Shown: positions 1 through 7,251, counted from the stretch's first letter. The stretch: DNA of 11,169 bases from Deltaproteobacteria bacterium (GCA_030671095.1 DAOVAK010000042.1:1-11169); one strand, 5' to 3'. The notes: generated from the letters alone by a model not told the origin. Made by a program: numbers and translations.

Positions 1-11
1 GGGGATATTTC

Positions 12-1937
12 TCAACGGTTTGCCATATCTTCCAGTCCGAGTTCGATCAGTCTTTCTCTGGTCGGAACGCCTTTCTGGACATCCCAGCCCTTTTCCTCAT
101 AATAGCTATCCAGCATCTTTTCAAGGTCTTCTCTGGCCAGCGGTTTGTCACCGAAGTAATCGGTCAAGACCATCTCTTCATCCCTATCGGGCCTCTTTAG
201 AGGTTCAAACCATTTTTGGGGAAAACGATCGTGTTTTCTGTCAAAACCCTCCCTGACATTGAGCATCTTATAAACATTGTAGGCCCTTTCCGCGCTCTTC
301 AACAGGTCCTGCTGGTCCTTTTCAATCCCGGTCGCGGCCGAAAACAGCTCTGCCGCGATCTTGACATCATAAAGAGACGAATTTTGCATCCTGAAACAGA
401 CCCCCAGGCAATTTAGGATGGTGGCCCAGTTTTCATAATGGGCCGTAAGACGACCCAGGTCAAAACCTTGCCCATTAAAGATCCTATCCATGGCCTCTTC
501 CGGAACATAGCCCACCTTTGAAACGATTTTCTGAATGAATTCAGGCTTCCTGCCCTTTGCCACGGTCAGCCCTCCCACTGGCATATCATGGGCACCTCTC
601 GGATTGACTACGGAACCAAAGACCTCTACACCCATATTGGCTCTTGCATCAAAATCGGGTTCTGTCCCCTTGATCTGGTAAGCCTCGTCTTCATGACCAA
701 ATCTTCTGATAATACCCTCAAAGCCCTCAGCCAGAATGGCGCCGAATCCCTCTTTCGATACAGTCATCTCAAGTAACTTTCTGGTGGTCTCAAAGCCTGG
801 CTTGAGTTCCAGACCGTCTGTATCTTCTCTCGTAATGATGCCGCGCTGGTAAAGATCAGTGGCAAAACTTATCAGAGCACTCAAGGTCATGGCATCTACT
901 CCCAGCCTGTTGGCCTGATAGAACATCCAGCACGCCCTATCAAAACTGCCCAATTCATTTCGGATACCGAAGGACATGGCAGGATCAATGGGCGCAGAGA
1001 TCATGAGCTTCAGTCCTTTGAACTCACCTTCATCAAATTGCAACAAAAACTTATCAGGGGTAATGCAGGAAGGACAACCGATGAGCCTCTGCTTCACTCG
1101 ATCGAAATGCTGTGGCCCATAAATATCGAAACAATCCTTTTCCGGATAGACTTGAGAGGCATTCTTAAAGGTAAAGTATCCTGCAGATGTCCACATGGGA
1201 AAAATGAAATAGAGGCCCTGTCTTGTCCATTTCTCGCGCAAAGGATCCTCGATGGCCTTGTTCGCTAATCGATTTGTAGCTTTCATAAACCGCTTTCGAT
1301 CGGCAACCTTGATGCCCTTGGTTCCCTCTAGGACGATCGCCTTGAGCTTTCTGAAGCCCAAATTCGCGGCAAAAGACCTGCCAAAGCTGCTACAATAATC
1401 AATAAACATGATGGATATCTTTACCATGTTCTCTCCCGCAGGACCAAGACAGGCTATGGAAGCGCTTGCCCCATGTCTTTTTTTCAGTATATCGGTTGCC
1501 TCCAGGATATCACGGCCCCACAGGTCGCCAGCATCGCAGATCTCTACCTCATCATTGACAACCTTCAGGTAAACAGGCCTCTCCGACCTCCCTGTAATAA
1601 TCAGATGATCATACCCCGCCCACTTAAGCTTTGTTCCAAAAGCCAGGCTGCCCACGGCCGTAACAACCGTCCCTGAGGCACCATCTTTGGTCGTGAGAAA
1701 ACTCTTTGGGGCCCCGGGACTCAGGGTCCCGTTGAAAAGGCCCGCTCCGAATATTAGGGGCATCTCAGCACTGTAGGCATCCATGCCCGGTTTGATGAGA
1801 TCATAGGCCAGCCTGGCATTGATGCCCCATCCACCAATGTATTTGTCCCCAAGTTCTCGGTTTAAAGACTCCTTCTTGATCTCGCCGCTGCTCAGGTTGA
1901 TCCATAAGATATTACCGGCATAACCAGATACTTTCAT
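12..1937 (-). CDS. Aldehyde ferredoxin oxidoreductase family protein (tungstopterin enzyme)
   Basis: A 641-residue cytoplasmic enzyme of the AOR family. Known members use a tungsten bis-pyranopterin and a [4Fe-4S] cluster to interconvert aldehydes and carboxylates with ferredoxin. The N-terminal domain (about 1-210) shows the family landmarks: GYAGNILWINL at the start, IGGWGIN, FGAGLFNGTLSPGAPKS, LKWAGYD, CLGPAGEN and a LKAIVLEG stretch. The later domains (about 215-610) carry VNPRGAHD and LGVC514. The cluster motif is C288-x2-C291-x3-D295, so Asp replaces the usual third Cys; C514 in LGVC is the expected distal ligand. Length is normal for the family (about 600-650). A GTG lies in frame at 1940, but AAGGAGG seven bases before the ATG at 1937 favours that start. 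The ferredoxin gene lies 146 bases upstream in the same direction and is a plausible electron partner. The substrate cannot be read from the sequence; AOR-like relatives also act on other compounds. Confidence 0.92.
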   Translation of the reverse strand: MKVSGYAGNILWINLSSGEIKKESLNRELGDKYIGGWGINARLAYDLIKPGMDAYSAEMPLIFGAGLFNGTLSPGAPKSFLTTKDGASGTVVTAVGSLAFGTKLKWAGYDHLIITGRSERPVYLKVVNDEVEICDAGDLWGRDILEATDILKKRHGASASIACLGPAGENMVKISIMFIDYCSSFGRSFAANLGFRKLKAIVLEGTKGIKVADRKRFMKATNRLANKAIEDPLREKWTRQGLYFIFPMWTSAGYFTFKNASQVYPEKDCFDIYGPQHFDRVKQRLIGCPSCITPDKFLLQFDEGEFKGLKLMISAPIDPAMSFGIRNELGSFDRACWMFYQANRLGVDAMTLSALISFATDLYQRGIITREDTDGLELKPGFETTRKLLEMTVSKEGFGAILAEGFEGIIRRFGHEDEAYQIKGTEPDFDARANMGVEVFGSVVNPRGAHDMPVGGLTVAKGRKPEFIQKIVSKVGYVPEEAMDRIFNGQGFDLGRLTAHYENWATILNCLGVCFRMQNSSLYDVKIAAELFSAATGIEKDQQDLLKSAERAYNVYKMLNVREGFDRKHDRFPQKWFEPLKRPDRDEEMVLTDYFGDKPLAREDLEKMLDSYYEEKGWDVQKGVPTRERLIELGLEDMANR

Positions 1938-2083
1938 CACCCTGCCTCCTTATATGTTGCCCTTGAGAGGAAAGTTCGGGCTCCTTCTCCTCTGAGGGCC
2001 ATTAAATCTAAGGAATGTTTCACCGCACGCACAGAGCACGCCACGGATGAGTTGTTTTTTGCTCCCTGGCTGTGTCTAAAGTA

Positions 2084-2338
2084 CTAAGCGACCTTTTCGT
2101 TTTCAGACGACAGGGCGCCTGAAGGGCAATGCGTGACACAGATCCCGCACCGGTCGCACTCCTCTGCGAAGGAGATCTCAGGGGCTCGATTTAGATAAGG
2201 TATTACCGTGATCTTGGATACCTGGGGATTAAAGCATTTATCAAATCTGAATCCACATCGCATGATGCATATTAAACAGCCCTGACACTTTTCTGAATCA
2301 ACGATTATGGGCGGTCCCTTACTCTCAGAAACAGACAT
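2084..2338 (-). CDS. Small 2[4Fe-4S] ferredoxin-type protein
   Basis: An 84-residue soluble electron-transfer protein with two four-cysteine motifs. Counted from the ATG chosen here, the first is C18-x2-C21-x2-C24-x3-C28 and the second is C61-x2-C64-x2-C67-x3-C71 followed by Pro, the classic bacterial ferredoxin pattern. The first motif lacks the Pro that usually follows the fourth Cys, and an extra Cys (C35) follows it. A GTG in frame at 2350 would add four residues, but GGAGG (plus-strand 2344-2348) sits five bases before the ATG at 2338 and would lie inside the longer reading frame, so the ATG is preferred. It lies between a crotonase gene 51 bases upstream and the AOR gene downstream. Small FeS subunits of this kind often sit beside AOR genes, so carrying electrons to or from AOR is the likely role (inference). 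Confidence 0.88.
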   Translation of the reverse strand: MSVSESKGPPIIVDSEKCQGCLICIMRCGFRFDKCFNPQVSKITVIPYLNRAPEISFAEECDRCGICVTHCPSGALSSENEKVA

Positions 2339-2354
2339 ATCAACCTCCACATAT

Positions 2355-2373
2355 CAGGGCGCGAAATGCCCTG
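2355..2373 (-). other. Short hairpin ahead of the ferredoxin gene
   Basis: CAGGGC (2355-2360) and GCCCTG (2368-2373) form a perfect 6-bp stem with a 7-base loop. It lies between the crotonase stop and the ferredoxin ribosome binding site. No T-run follows it on either strand, so it is not a typical terminator. It could protect or process the mRNA, or be chance. Confidence 0.25.
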
Positions 2374-2389
2374 TCCATCTTTTCCATCA

Positions 2390-3178
2390 CTACTTCTTAA
2401 ATTTGGGGGATCTTTTTTCCTTAAAGGCAGAAATCCCTTCCTTCATATCATCGGAGAGCATGGTCATGGTGTGGGCCCTTGCTTCGAACTCAATGGCTGT
2501 AGTCAGATCCATAGTTGATCCCTGGTAGATGCACTTCTTGGCCAGGCCAATGGCCAGAGAGGGTTTTTCAGTCAATTTTGAGGCAAGCTCTATCGTCCTG
2601 TCCACGAGCTCTTCTGCAGGCACAACCCGGTTCACAAGCCCAATCCTCTCCGCTTCACGGGCATCAATAATCTCACCCGTAAAAATCAGTTCACATGCCT
2701 TGGGGACTCCGACTATACGAGGCAAGAAATAGGTCGCCCCGGCGTCACTCTGAACACCGATGTTAAGATAGGCATGGCCAAAGCGGGCCCTGTCAGAGGC
2801 CATGATGATATCGCAGGCCAGAACAAAACTTAATCCAGCCCCTGCTGCCACCCCGTTCACCATGGCAATGACCGGCTTGGGCATGGTTTTCAGGTTGAGA
2901 GAGACCTGGCCAAACATCATGACAACTGCGAATAGTTCACCAGGATCTCTTATATCATATATCGACGAATCAAGATCTCCCCCAGCGCAGAATCCCTTGC
3001 CACGACCGGTCAGGATAACAACCTTCACCTCCGGATCATCTTTCACTTCTTCAGTACCTCTTACTAATTCTTTAATCATCTCCTGGTCAACAGCGTTCAT
3101 TCTTTCGGGCCGGTTTAGAGTGATAGTGGCCAGCCCCGCCTTCCTTTCAAGAATGATAGCCTTATATCCTGTCTCCAT
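2390..3178 (-). CDS. Crotonase-family protein, PaaG-like (probable acyl-CoA isomerase)
   Basis: A 262-residue crotonase-fold protein of typical length. The oxyanion-hole segments are present: FCAGGDL at residues 63-69 and NGVAAGAGLS at 108-117. Aligned by eye with rat enoyl-CoA hydratase, both catalytic glutamates are absent: the GCE position is Ser117 and the QPE position is Tyr137. The stretch GVQSDAGATYFLPR (141-154) instead resembles the LIPDCGGTWLLPR segment of PaaG-type isomerases, placing Asp145 at the PaaG catalytic Asp. This points to double-bond isomerisation or a related acyl-CoA reaction rather than ordinary hydration. That is inferred from residues; the substrate is unknown. The C-terminus (EGISAFKEKRSPKF) is standard for the family. 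It follows the alpha-type acyl-CoA synthetase gene by 73 bases and precedes the ferredoxin gene by 51, so co-transcription is likely. Confidence 0.88.
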   Translation of the reverse strand: METGYKAIILERKAGLATITLNRPERMNAVDQEMIKELVRGTEEVKDDPEVKVVILTGRGKGFCAGGDLDSSIYDIRDPGELFAVVMMFGQVSLNLKTMPKPVIAMVNGVAAGAGLSFVLACDIIMASDRARFGHAYLNIGVQSDAGATYFLPRIVGVPKACELIFTGEIIDAREAERIGLVNRVVPAEELVDRTIELASKLTEKPSLAIGLAKKCIYQGSTMDLTTAIEFEARAHTMTMLSDDMKEGISAFKEKRSPKFKK

Positions 3179-3251
3179 TGGCGCCTCCTATCCCAAAGAA
3201 TTTTTTGAAGAAAGTCTCTCCTGCTTTCTCTTTGAAATCTTACTGGAGTTA

Positions 3252-4613
3252 TCACCCCGTTGCTCTCTTTCGAAATTCAGAATAGTTGGAAAGATGGGAG
3301 AGTGCTCTTATTGCTCGTTCAATAGTTGGATATAATACCAACCCCCTTCCTTTAAACTCAGCGGCCACTCGCTCGTCAGGCACATACAACCAGGTGACCA
3401 CCGGCTTGTCCGGATAGCCCCTTACCGCTTCGGCTAGGGTAGAAATGAGATCCAGTGTCTTGGGATAGAAATAAATGCTGGGAATGATGAGAAGCAGAGC
3501 ATCGACTTGAGGATCGCTGAGGAGAGCCTCTGCGGCTTCTTGGAACAGACCCGAGGCGCCTATTTCAGTAAAAGAAGCGATACCGATATCTACAGGGTTG
3601 CCCACACCAAGCCAAGGGGGAAGATGCCTCGCTATCCTTCTCCTGGTTTGAGGGGAGAGGAATGCTAATTGGAGACCCTGTCGGACACAGGCATCAGTTG
3701 CCATTACCCCTCCTGCCATTGGTACGGTGATAATCCCCAACTTATTTACAGTGGAAAGGGGCAAGAGCCAGAAAGTGGTCACCAAGTCTTCCAGTTCGTC
3801 GAAGTCTTCGGCCAGGATGACCCCGCTCTTATGAAAAGCTGCAGCATAAATCTCGTCTTTGCCTGCAATAGAGCCAGTGTGGGAGAGAACGGCCGTTGCC
3901 CCCTGGCGAGTTCTTCCTCCTTTCAGCGCAATGACGGGCTTTCTTGTACTGACTTGCTTGGCTATTCGGAGGAACCGCTTCCCATCCCGGATGCTCTCCA
4001 GATATAGGGCAAGGACCTTTATATCCGGGTCAGCGCCGAAATATTGCAAAGCCTCCTCAAAGCCGATATCACAAGCATTACCTAAGTCTATGCCTTTTCC
4101 CAGAAATTTTACTCGAGGTCCGCCGGCAAAGAGAATGCCACTCTGAGCTATGGTTGCAATAGGAATTCTGTCTATGTCAAAGGGCACGAAAGCGGTATTA
4201 AGATTGAGAAAACCATTGGCGACGCCGAAGGAATTAGGCCCTAGTATCCTGGCTCCCCCCTCCAAGGCAATCCTGCTCATCTCCCGCTGCAAAGCGTGTC
4301 CCTCTTCATCTGCATCCGTAAACCCCTGGGCGACCACGGCTATGGCTTTTATCCCCTTCTCGGTGCACTGCTTTATCAGCTGAGGCACCAAGAGCCGCGG
4401 AGCGTAAATTATGGCCAAGTCTATTTCAACGGGGATATCCTTCACAGTAGGATAAGTTTTTACGCCCAGGATCTCAGAGGTGTTGGGGTTTACCGGATAA
4501 AGCTTCCCTGGATAGCCATAATGGAGCAAGTTCTCCAAAACGTTTGTTCCACCCCCGGTGCGGCGAGAGACGCCAACGAGCGCAATGGAGCGAGGCTCCA
4601 TAAAAAGCTTCAT
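3252..4613 (-). CDS. ADP-forming acyl-CoA synthetase, alpha-subunit type
   Basis: 453 residues from the chosen start, matching the alpha subunit of archaeal ADP-forming acetyl-CoA synthetase (about 460). This family interconverts acyl-CoA + ADP + Pi with acid + CoA + ATP. An N-terminal CoA-binding Rossmann domain begins FMEPRSIALVGVS and is followed by two succinyl-CoA-synthetase-like ligase domains. The SHTGS motif holds the phosphorylated His (His245 from this start), and LGPNSFG and NPVDIG are also family signatures. The reading frame opens at an ATG at 4649, which would add 12 residues. The ATG at 4613 is preferred because it aligns with the start MKKFFEPSSIAVYGVS of the neighbouring synthetase; GGGGGA lies 10 bases upstream. 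No beta (ATP-grasp) subunit gene is in the window, so it needs a partner encoded elsewhere or has lost ligase activity. It lies just downstream of the 196-bp repeat copy. Confidence 0.88.
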   Translation of the reverse strand: MKLFMEPRSIALVGVSRRTGGGTNVLENLLHYGYPGKLYPVNPNTSEILGVKTYPTVKDIPVEIDLAIIYAPRLLVPQLIKQCTEKGIKAIAVVAQGFTDADEEGHALQREMSRIALEGGARILGPNSFGVANGFLNLNTAFVPFDIDRIPIATIAQSGILFAGGPRVKFLGKGIDLGNACDIGFEEALQYFGADPDIKVLALYLESIRDGKRFLRIAKQVSTRKPVIALKGGRTRQGATAVLSHTGSIAGKDEIYAAAFHKSGVILAEDFDELEDLVTTFWLLPLSTVNKLGIITVPMAGGVMATDACVRQGLQLAFLSPQTRRRIARHLPPWLGVGNPVDIGIASFTEIGASGLFQEAAEALLSDPQVDALLLIIPSIYFYPKTLDLISTLAEAVRGYPDKPVVTWLYVPDERVAAEFKGRGLVLYPTIERAIRALSHLSNYSEFRKRATG

Positions 4614-4645
4614 TACGAATAAATCCCCCAATTCAGCTCCACTGT

Positions 4646-4789
4646 TCATGTCACTGACCTATGCAATACTTTTATCATTAATGCCGTAGCCTCCGGCTCC
4701 ATCTCTACCCGCTCAAGAAAGACAGCTGGTATGGACTTGCCCTTCACATCTATTTTCGGCCGTATTCTTTTTTTGTCTTTGTGCTCCAC
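4646..4789 (-). pseudogene. 47-codon stub of an AMP-forming acyl-CoA synthetase (duplicated copy)
   Basis: Starts with GTG and reads the same first 36 residues as the ligase fragment at 10111-9923 (opening MEHKDKKRIRPKID). It then leaves the repeat and runs through unrelated sequence (LMIKVLHRSVT) to a TGA. The match with the other fragment ends at the edge of the 196-bp repeat, so this is a copied scrap and not an independent gene. Its TGA overlaps the upstream-most ATG (4649) of the next synthetase in an ATGA arrangement, so translation of the stub could feed into that gene (inference). A product this short cannot be a synthetase. Confidence 0.7.
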
Positions 4790-4875
4790 TAAAGATCCTT
4801 TAGTGTGCTATTAAACATCACGGGGGCTTATTGCCCTATGAACCGAGGCTTCCTCTTCTCCAAAAAAGCCTTCAA
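4680..4875. repeat. 196-bp direct repeat, copy 1 (displaced copy)
   Basis: Matches 10002-10197 base for base except position 4799 (T here, C at 10121); the offset is 5322. The match stops sharply at both ends: position 4679 differs from 10001, and 4876 from 10198. Read on the minus strand it contains the last ~16 codons and stop of the enoyl-CoA hydratase gene, the spacer, and the first ~36 codons of the AMP-forming ligase. Here it is joined to the 3' end of one ADP-forming synthetase and the upstream region of another, so this copy is the insertion and 10002-10197 the probable source. Confidence 0.95.
4787..4805 (-). promoter_or_regulatory. Hairpin covering the ribosome binding site and GTG start of the ligase stub
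   Basis: CACTAAAG (4787-4794) and CTTTAGTG (4798-4805) form a perfect 8-bp stem with a 3-base loop. In the minus-strand mRNA one arm holds the AAAGGA ribosome binding site and the other the GTG start (4789-4787). The other repeat copy (10109-10127) has one base change that still allows a G-U pair in RNA. Reduced translation initiation is inferred. Confidence 0.35.
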
Positions 4876-6970
4876 ACCTTTCCAAAAAAATTCTTGCATC
4901 GAGAACAGATGCACCGGAACCCTCTTCAAAAACTTGCACCGGATTTAGATCCGCTTCAGATATCTGTGGAAAATCAGACAGAAGGTTCGAAAATTTCATC
5001 AAAATATCTGCCAGAGTATTCAGATCAGAAGGATTTTTACCTCTAAACCCTGTAAGTATCCTATAGCCTTTCAATTCCTTCAACATTTCCAGGCATTCTT
5101 CCTTAGAAAGCGGAGCGAGGCGAAAGACAACATCATCAATAATCTCTGTAAAAACACCCCCTATCCCCACCATAAGCACCGGACCAAAATCTTTGTCTTT
5201 CTCACCTCCAACAATGACCTCAACTCCTTCGCTTACCATTCGCTGGAGCTTTACCCCCAATATCTCTGCTTCAGGACAAGATCTTTTTATAGCCTTCATC
5301 ATTTGAGCATAACACCTGTAGGCCATCTCCTCGTCTTTTATGTCCAACCGGACGCCCCCCACATCACTTTTGTGGGGGATTTGACGCGAATGTATTTTCA
5401 TTACCAAGGGACATCCTAATGCCTGAGCAGCTTTTGTGATTTCCGCGGGGGTCTTTGCCACCTTAAGCTCTGTGATATTGATCCCATAACATTCAAGGAG
5501 TTTCATGGTCTCAATATCGTCCAGATAGTAATCCTTTGTGGAGGAGATAATTTGTTGTGCCTGATAAACATTCCTGGAAATAACCCTCTGGGATACGAAT
5601 CTCCTTGTTCGGGATTTTAAAAGAGAATATTGCAATTTCTTACTAAGAGATTCCACTCCATCTTCAATGGTATCATAGAGCGGAAAGGTTATGCTTTTTT
5701 TTAATTTATGAACAGAATCCGGATCAGTAATCAAAGAAATGGCTATAGGTTTATTCACCCTCTCCGCCTCTCCATAAGCAAGGGAAATAAGCTCTTCTGT
5801 TTCCAGCTCACCATGGACTTCCTTTCCCAACTTAAAAACACAAAATATCACGGCATGTACCCCATCAAGAGCCAGAACCATTTTCAATATATCTAAGATC
5901 CTTCTGTTCTCAAGTATATTTCCCAAATCAATGGGATTGGTGTAATTTATAATCCTTGGCCGGCCCATATCCCATAGCTTGTCCTTTAGGGCCGCTGGAA
6001 TATCTACCAGCTTTAGGCCCGATCTCCGGCAGGCATCCTCAGAGAGAAGGGCCATCCCCCCAGAAGCTGCCATGGAAACCACATTCGGTCCTCGCAGCGG
6101 AATTCCAGACAGGGCCTCGGCCCAGTCAAGTAGTTCCCTAAGAGATTCAGTCCGAATAATTCCGGCTTGAGAGAATGCGGCTCCCACTATCCTGTCGTCA
6201 CTTGCCAGGGCCGCTGTATGCGAGTAGGCCAGATCAGATTCAGGACCTCTATTTGATTTAAGAACGATAAAGGGTTTATCACTCTCTCTAGCCAGTTCAC
6301 ACAGCCTTTTACCGCCTGTGAGACTTTCAAGATAGTATAAAATAACCTCTGTGCGATCATCATTTATGAGGTGTTCAGTCAGTTGAATTTCATCCACACT
6401 CAACTTGTTTCCGATACTGATAACCTTGGAAAGGCCATCGATCTCGTGGGAAAGGACAAGGCTTGATAACCATCCCACCGAGCCGCTCTGGGAAATAATG
6501 GCAATCCTACCTTTTTTGATTTGATCTCGCTTCAAGAGGCCGAAGGAAAGGCAGACTCCGGTATGAAAATCCATGAGGCCTTGACAATTGGGGCCAATGA
6601 ATTTTATCCTGTACCTGTCAGCAATCTCAACGATCTCTTGGGTCAATCGCAGGCCCTCGCCCCCCAACTCATTGAACCCGCCCGTGATAATAACAATTCT
6701 CTTGATTCCCAATTCTCCACAATCCCGAAAAATATTCGGTACCGTATGAGCGGGAGTAACAACGGTGACAAGATCGATAGGGGCTGTGACCTCTCTTATG
6801 GAGGTCAGGACCGGATACCCGCTGATGGTGCACGGCTGTGGTCCTATGCCATAAACCTCGCCTTCAAATCCCATTTCTCTTAAATTCTCAAGGACGAAAG
6901 CACCTAGGTTGCCGGGAGAAGGACTTACGCCATAAACCGCAATACTCGATGGCTCAAAAAATTTTTTCAT
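4811..6970 (-). CDS. ADP-forming acyl-CoA synthetase, fused alpha-beta, with a replaced C-terminal tail
   Basis: 719 residues, a normal size for fused ADP-forming acyl-CoA synthetases, which couple acyl-CoA and acid to ADP/ATP in the cytoplasm. Order: CoA-binding domain (about 1-130, start FEPSSIAVYGVS), ligase domains (about 150-450) with the phosphohistidine motif SHTAALAS (His251) and NPIDLG, then an ATP-grasp beta part (about 480-695) with the second conserved His in HKSDVGGV (His533), GGVFTEI, ADLNPV and the usual terminal DARI (691-694). Residues 700-719 are encoded by the 196-bp repeat: they are the hydratase 3' end and spacer read in another frame, ending at a TAA inside that spacer. 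The native tail was therefore replaced after the DARI motif, which probably leaves the fold intact (inference). The start is an ATG with GAGGG closely upstream. It follows the FeS-flavin reductase gene by 281 bases and precedes the alpha-type synthetase. Confidence 0.92.
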   Translation of the reverse strand: MKKFFEPSSIAVYGVSPSPGNLGAFVLENLREMGFEGEVYGIGPQPCTISGYPVLTSIREVTAPIDLVTVVTPAHTVPNIFRDCGELGIKRIVIITGGFNELGGEGLRLTQEIVEIADRYRIKFIGPNCQGLMDFHTGVCLSFGLLKRDQIKKGRIAIISQSGSVGWLSSLVLSHEIDGLSKVISIGNKLSVDEIQLTEHLINDDRTEVILYYLESLTGGKRLCELARESDKPFIVLKSNRGPESDLAYSHTAALASDDRIVGAAFSQAGIIRTESLRELLDWAEALSGIPLRGPNVVSMAASGGMALLSEDACRRSGLKLVDIPAALKDKLWDMGRPRIINYTNPIDLGNILENRRILDILKMVLALDGVHAVIFCVFKLGKEVHGELETEELISLAYGEAERVNKPIAISLITDPDSVHKLKKSITFPLYDTIEDGVESLSKKLQYSLLKSRTRRFVSQRVISRNVYQAQQIISSTKDYYLDDIETMKLLECYGINITELKVAKTPAEITKAAQALGCPLVMKIHSRQIPHKSDVGGVRLDIKDEEMAYRCYAQMMKAIKRSCPEAEILGVKLQRMVSEGVEVIVGGEKDKDFGPVLMVGIGGVFTEIIDDVVFRLAPLSKEECLEMLKELKGYRILTGFRGKNPSDLNTLADILMKFSNLLSDFPQISEADLNPVQVFEEGSGASVLDARIFLERFEGFFGEEEASVHRAISPRDV

Positions 6971-7026
6971 ATCCCTCTTTCTTGTAACCAGAAATCTATG
7001 GAATTTAGTTCGCTCCGCTCACAATT

Positions 7027-7077
7027 GGTCGAGTAGTTGAGTAGTTGAGTGGTCGAATGGGTGATTGTTTCAACTAC
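7027..7077. repeat. Degenerate 8-bp tandem repeat with an inverted counterpart
   Basis: GTAGTTGA occurs twice back to back (7033-7040, 7041-7048), flanked by drifted units such as GGTCGAGT and GGTCGAATG. Its reverse complement TCAACTAC lies at 7070-7077, so a stem-loop can form. It occupies the 281-base spacer between the reductase and the larger synthetase. No coding sequence is seen there. Function unknown. Confidence 0.6.
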
Positions 7078-7177
7078 CTAACAATTTGACGGCTTGACTA
7101 TTTAACTCAATAAGTTGCTGAAATGTATGTTGGTTTTTGCGAGTTTTAACGAGTTTTTGTGCCACCCTGGTCGCATA

Positions 7178-7223
7178 ATCGCATATGTGCGATCCCCCCA
7201 AAGCGACCGCCAAAAATGCGGTC
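7178..7223 (-). other. Two small hairpins downstream of the reductase gene
   Basis: GACCGC/GCGGTC (7205-7210, 7218-7223; 7-base loop) and ATCGCA/TGCGAT (7178-7183, 7188-7193; 4-base loop) are perfect 6-bp stems 29-74 bases past the reductase stop. Neither is followed by a T-run in the direction of transcription, so they are not standard intrinsic terminators. They may still act as 3'-end structures of the reductase mRNA. Confidence 0.3.
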
Positions 7224-7251
7224 TATACAACGCCTGTCTATTTAGGAATGA

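Noticed and set aside
2802..3335. A 177-codon plus-strand open frame across the PaaG-like crotonase gene
   Set aside because: It overlaps conserved crotonase coding sequence; the Ser/Pro/Arg-rich low-complexity translation is typical of an antisense shadow.
7027..7100. Possible CRISPR-like repeats
   Set aside because: Units are only 7-8 bases, contiguous and degenerate, with no spacers of regular length and no cas genes nearby.
7205..7223. Intrinsic terminator after the reductase gene
   Set aside because: The stem is only 6 bp and no T-run follows in the direction of transcription; listed only as a hairpin.
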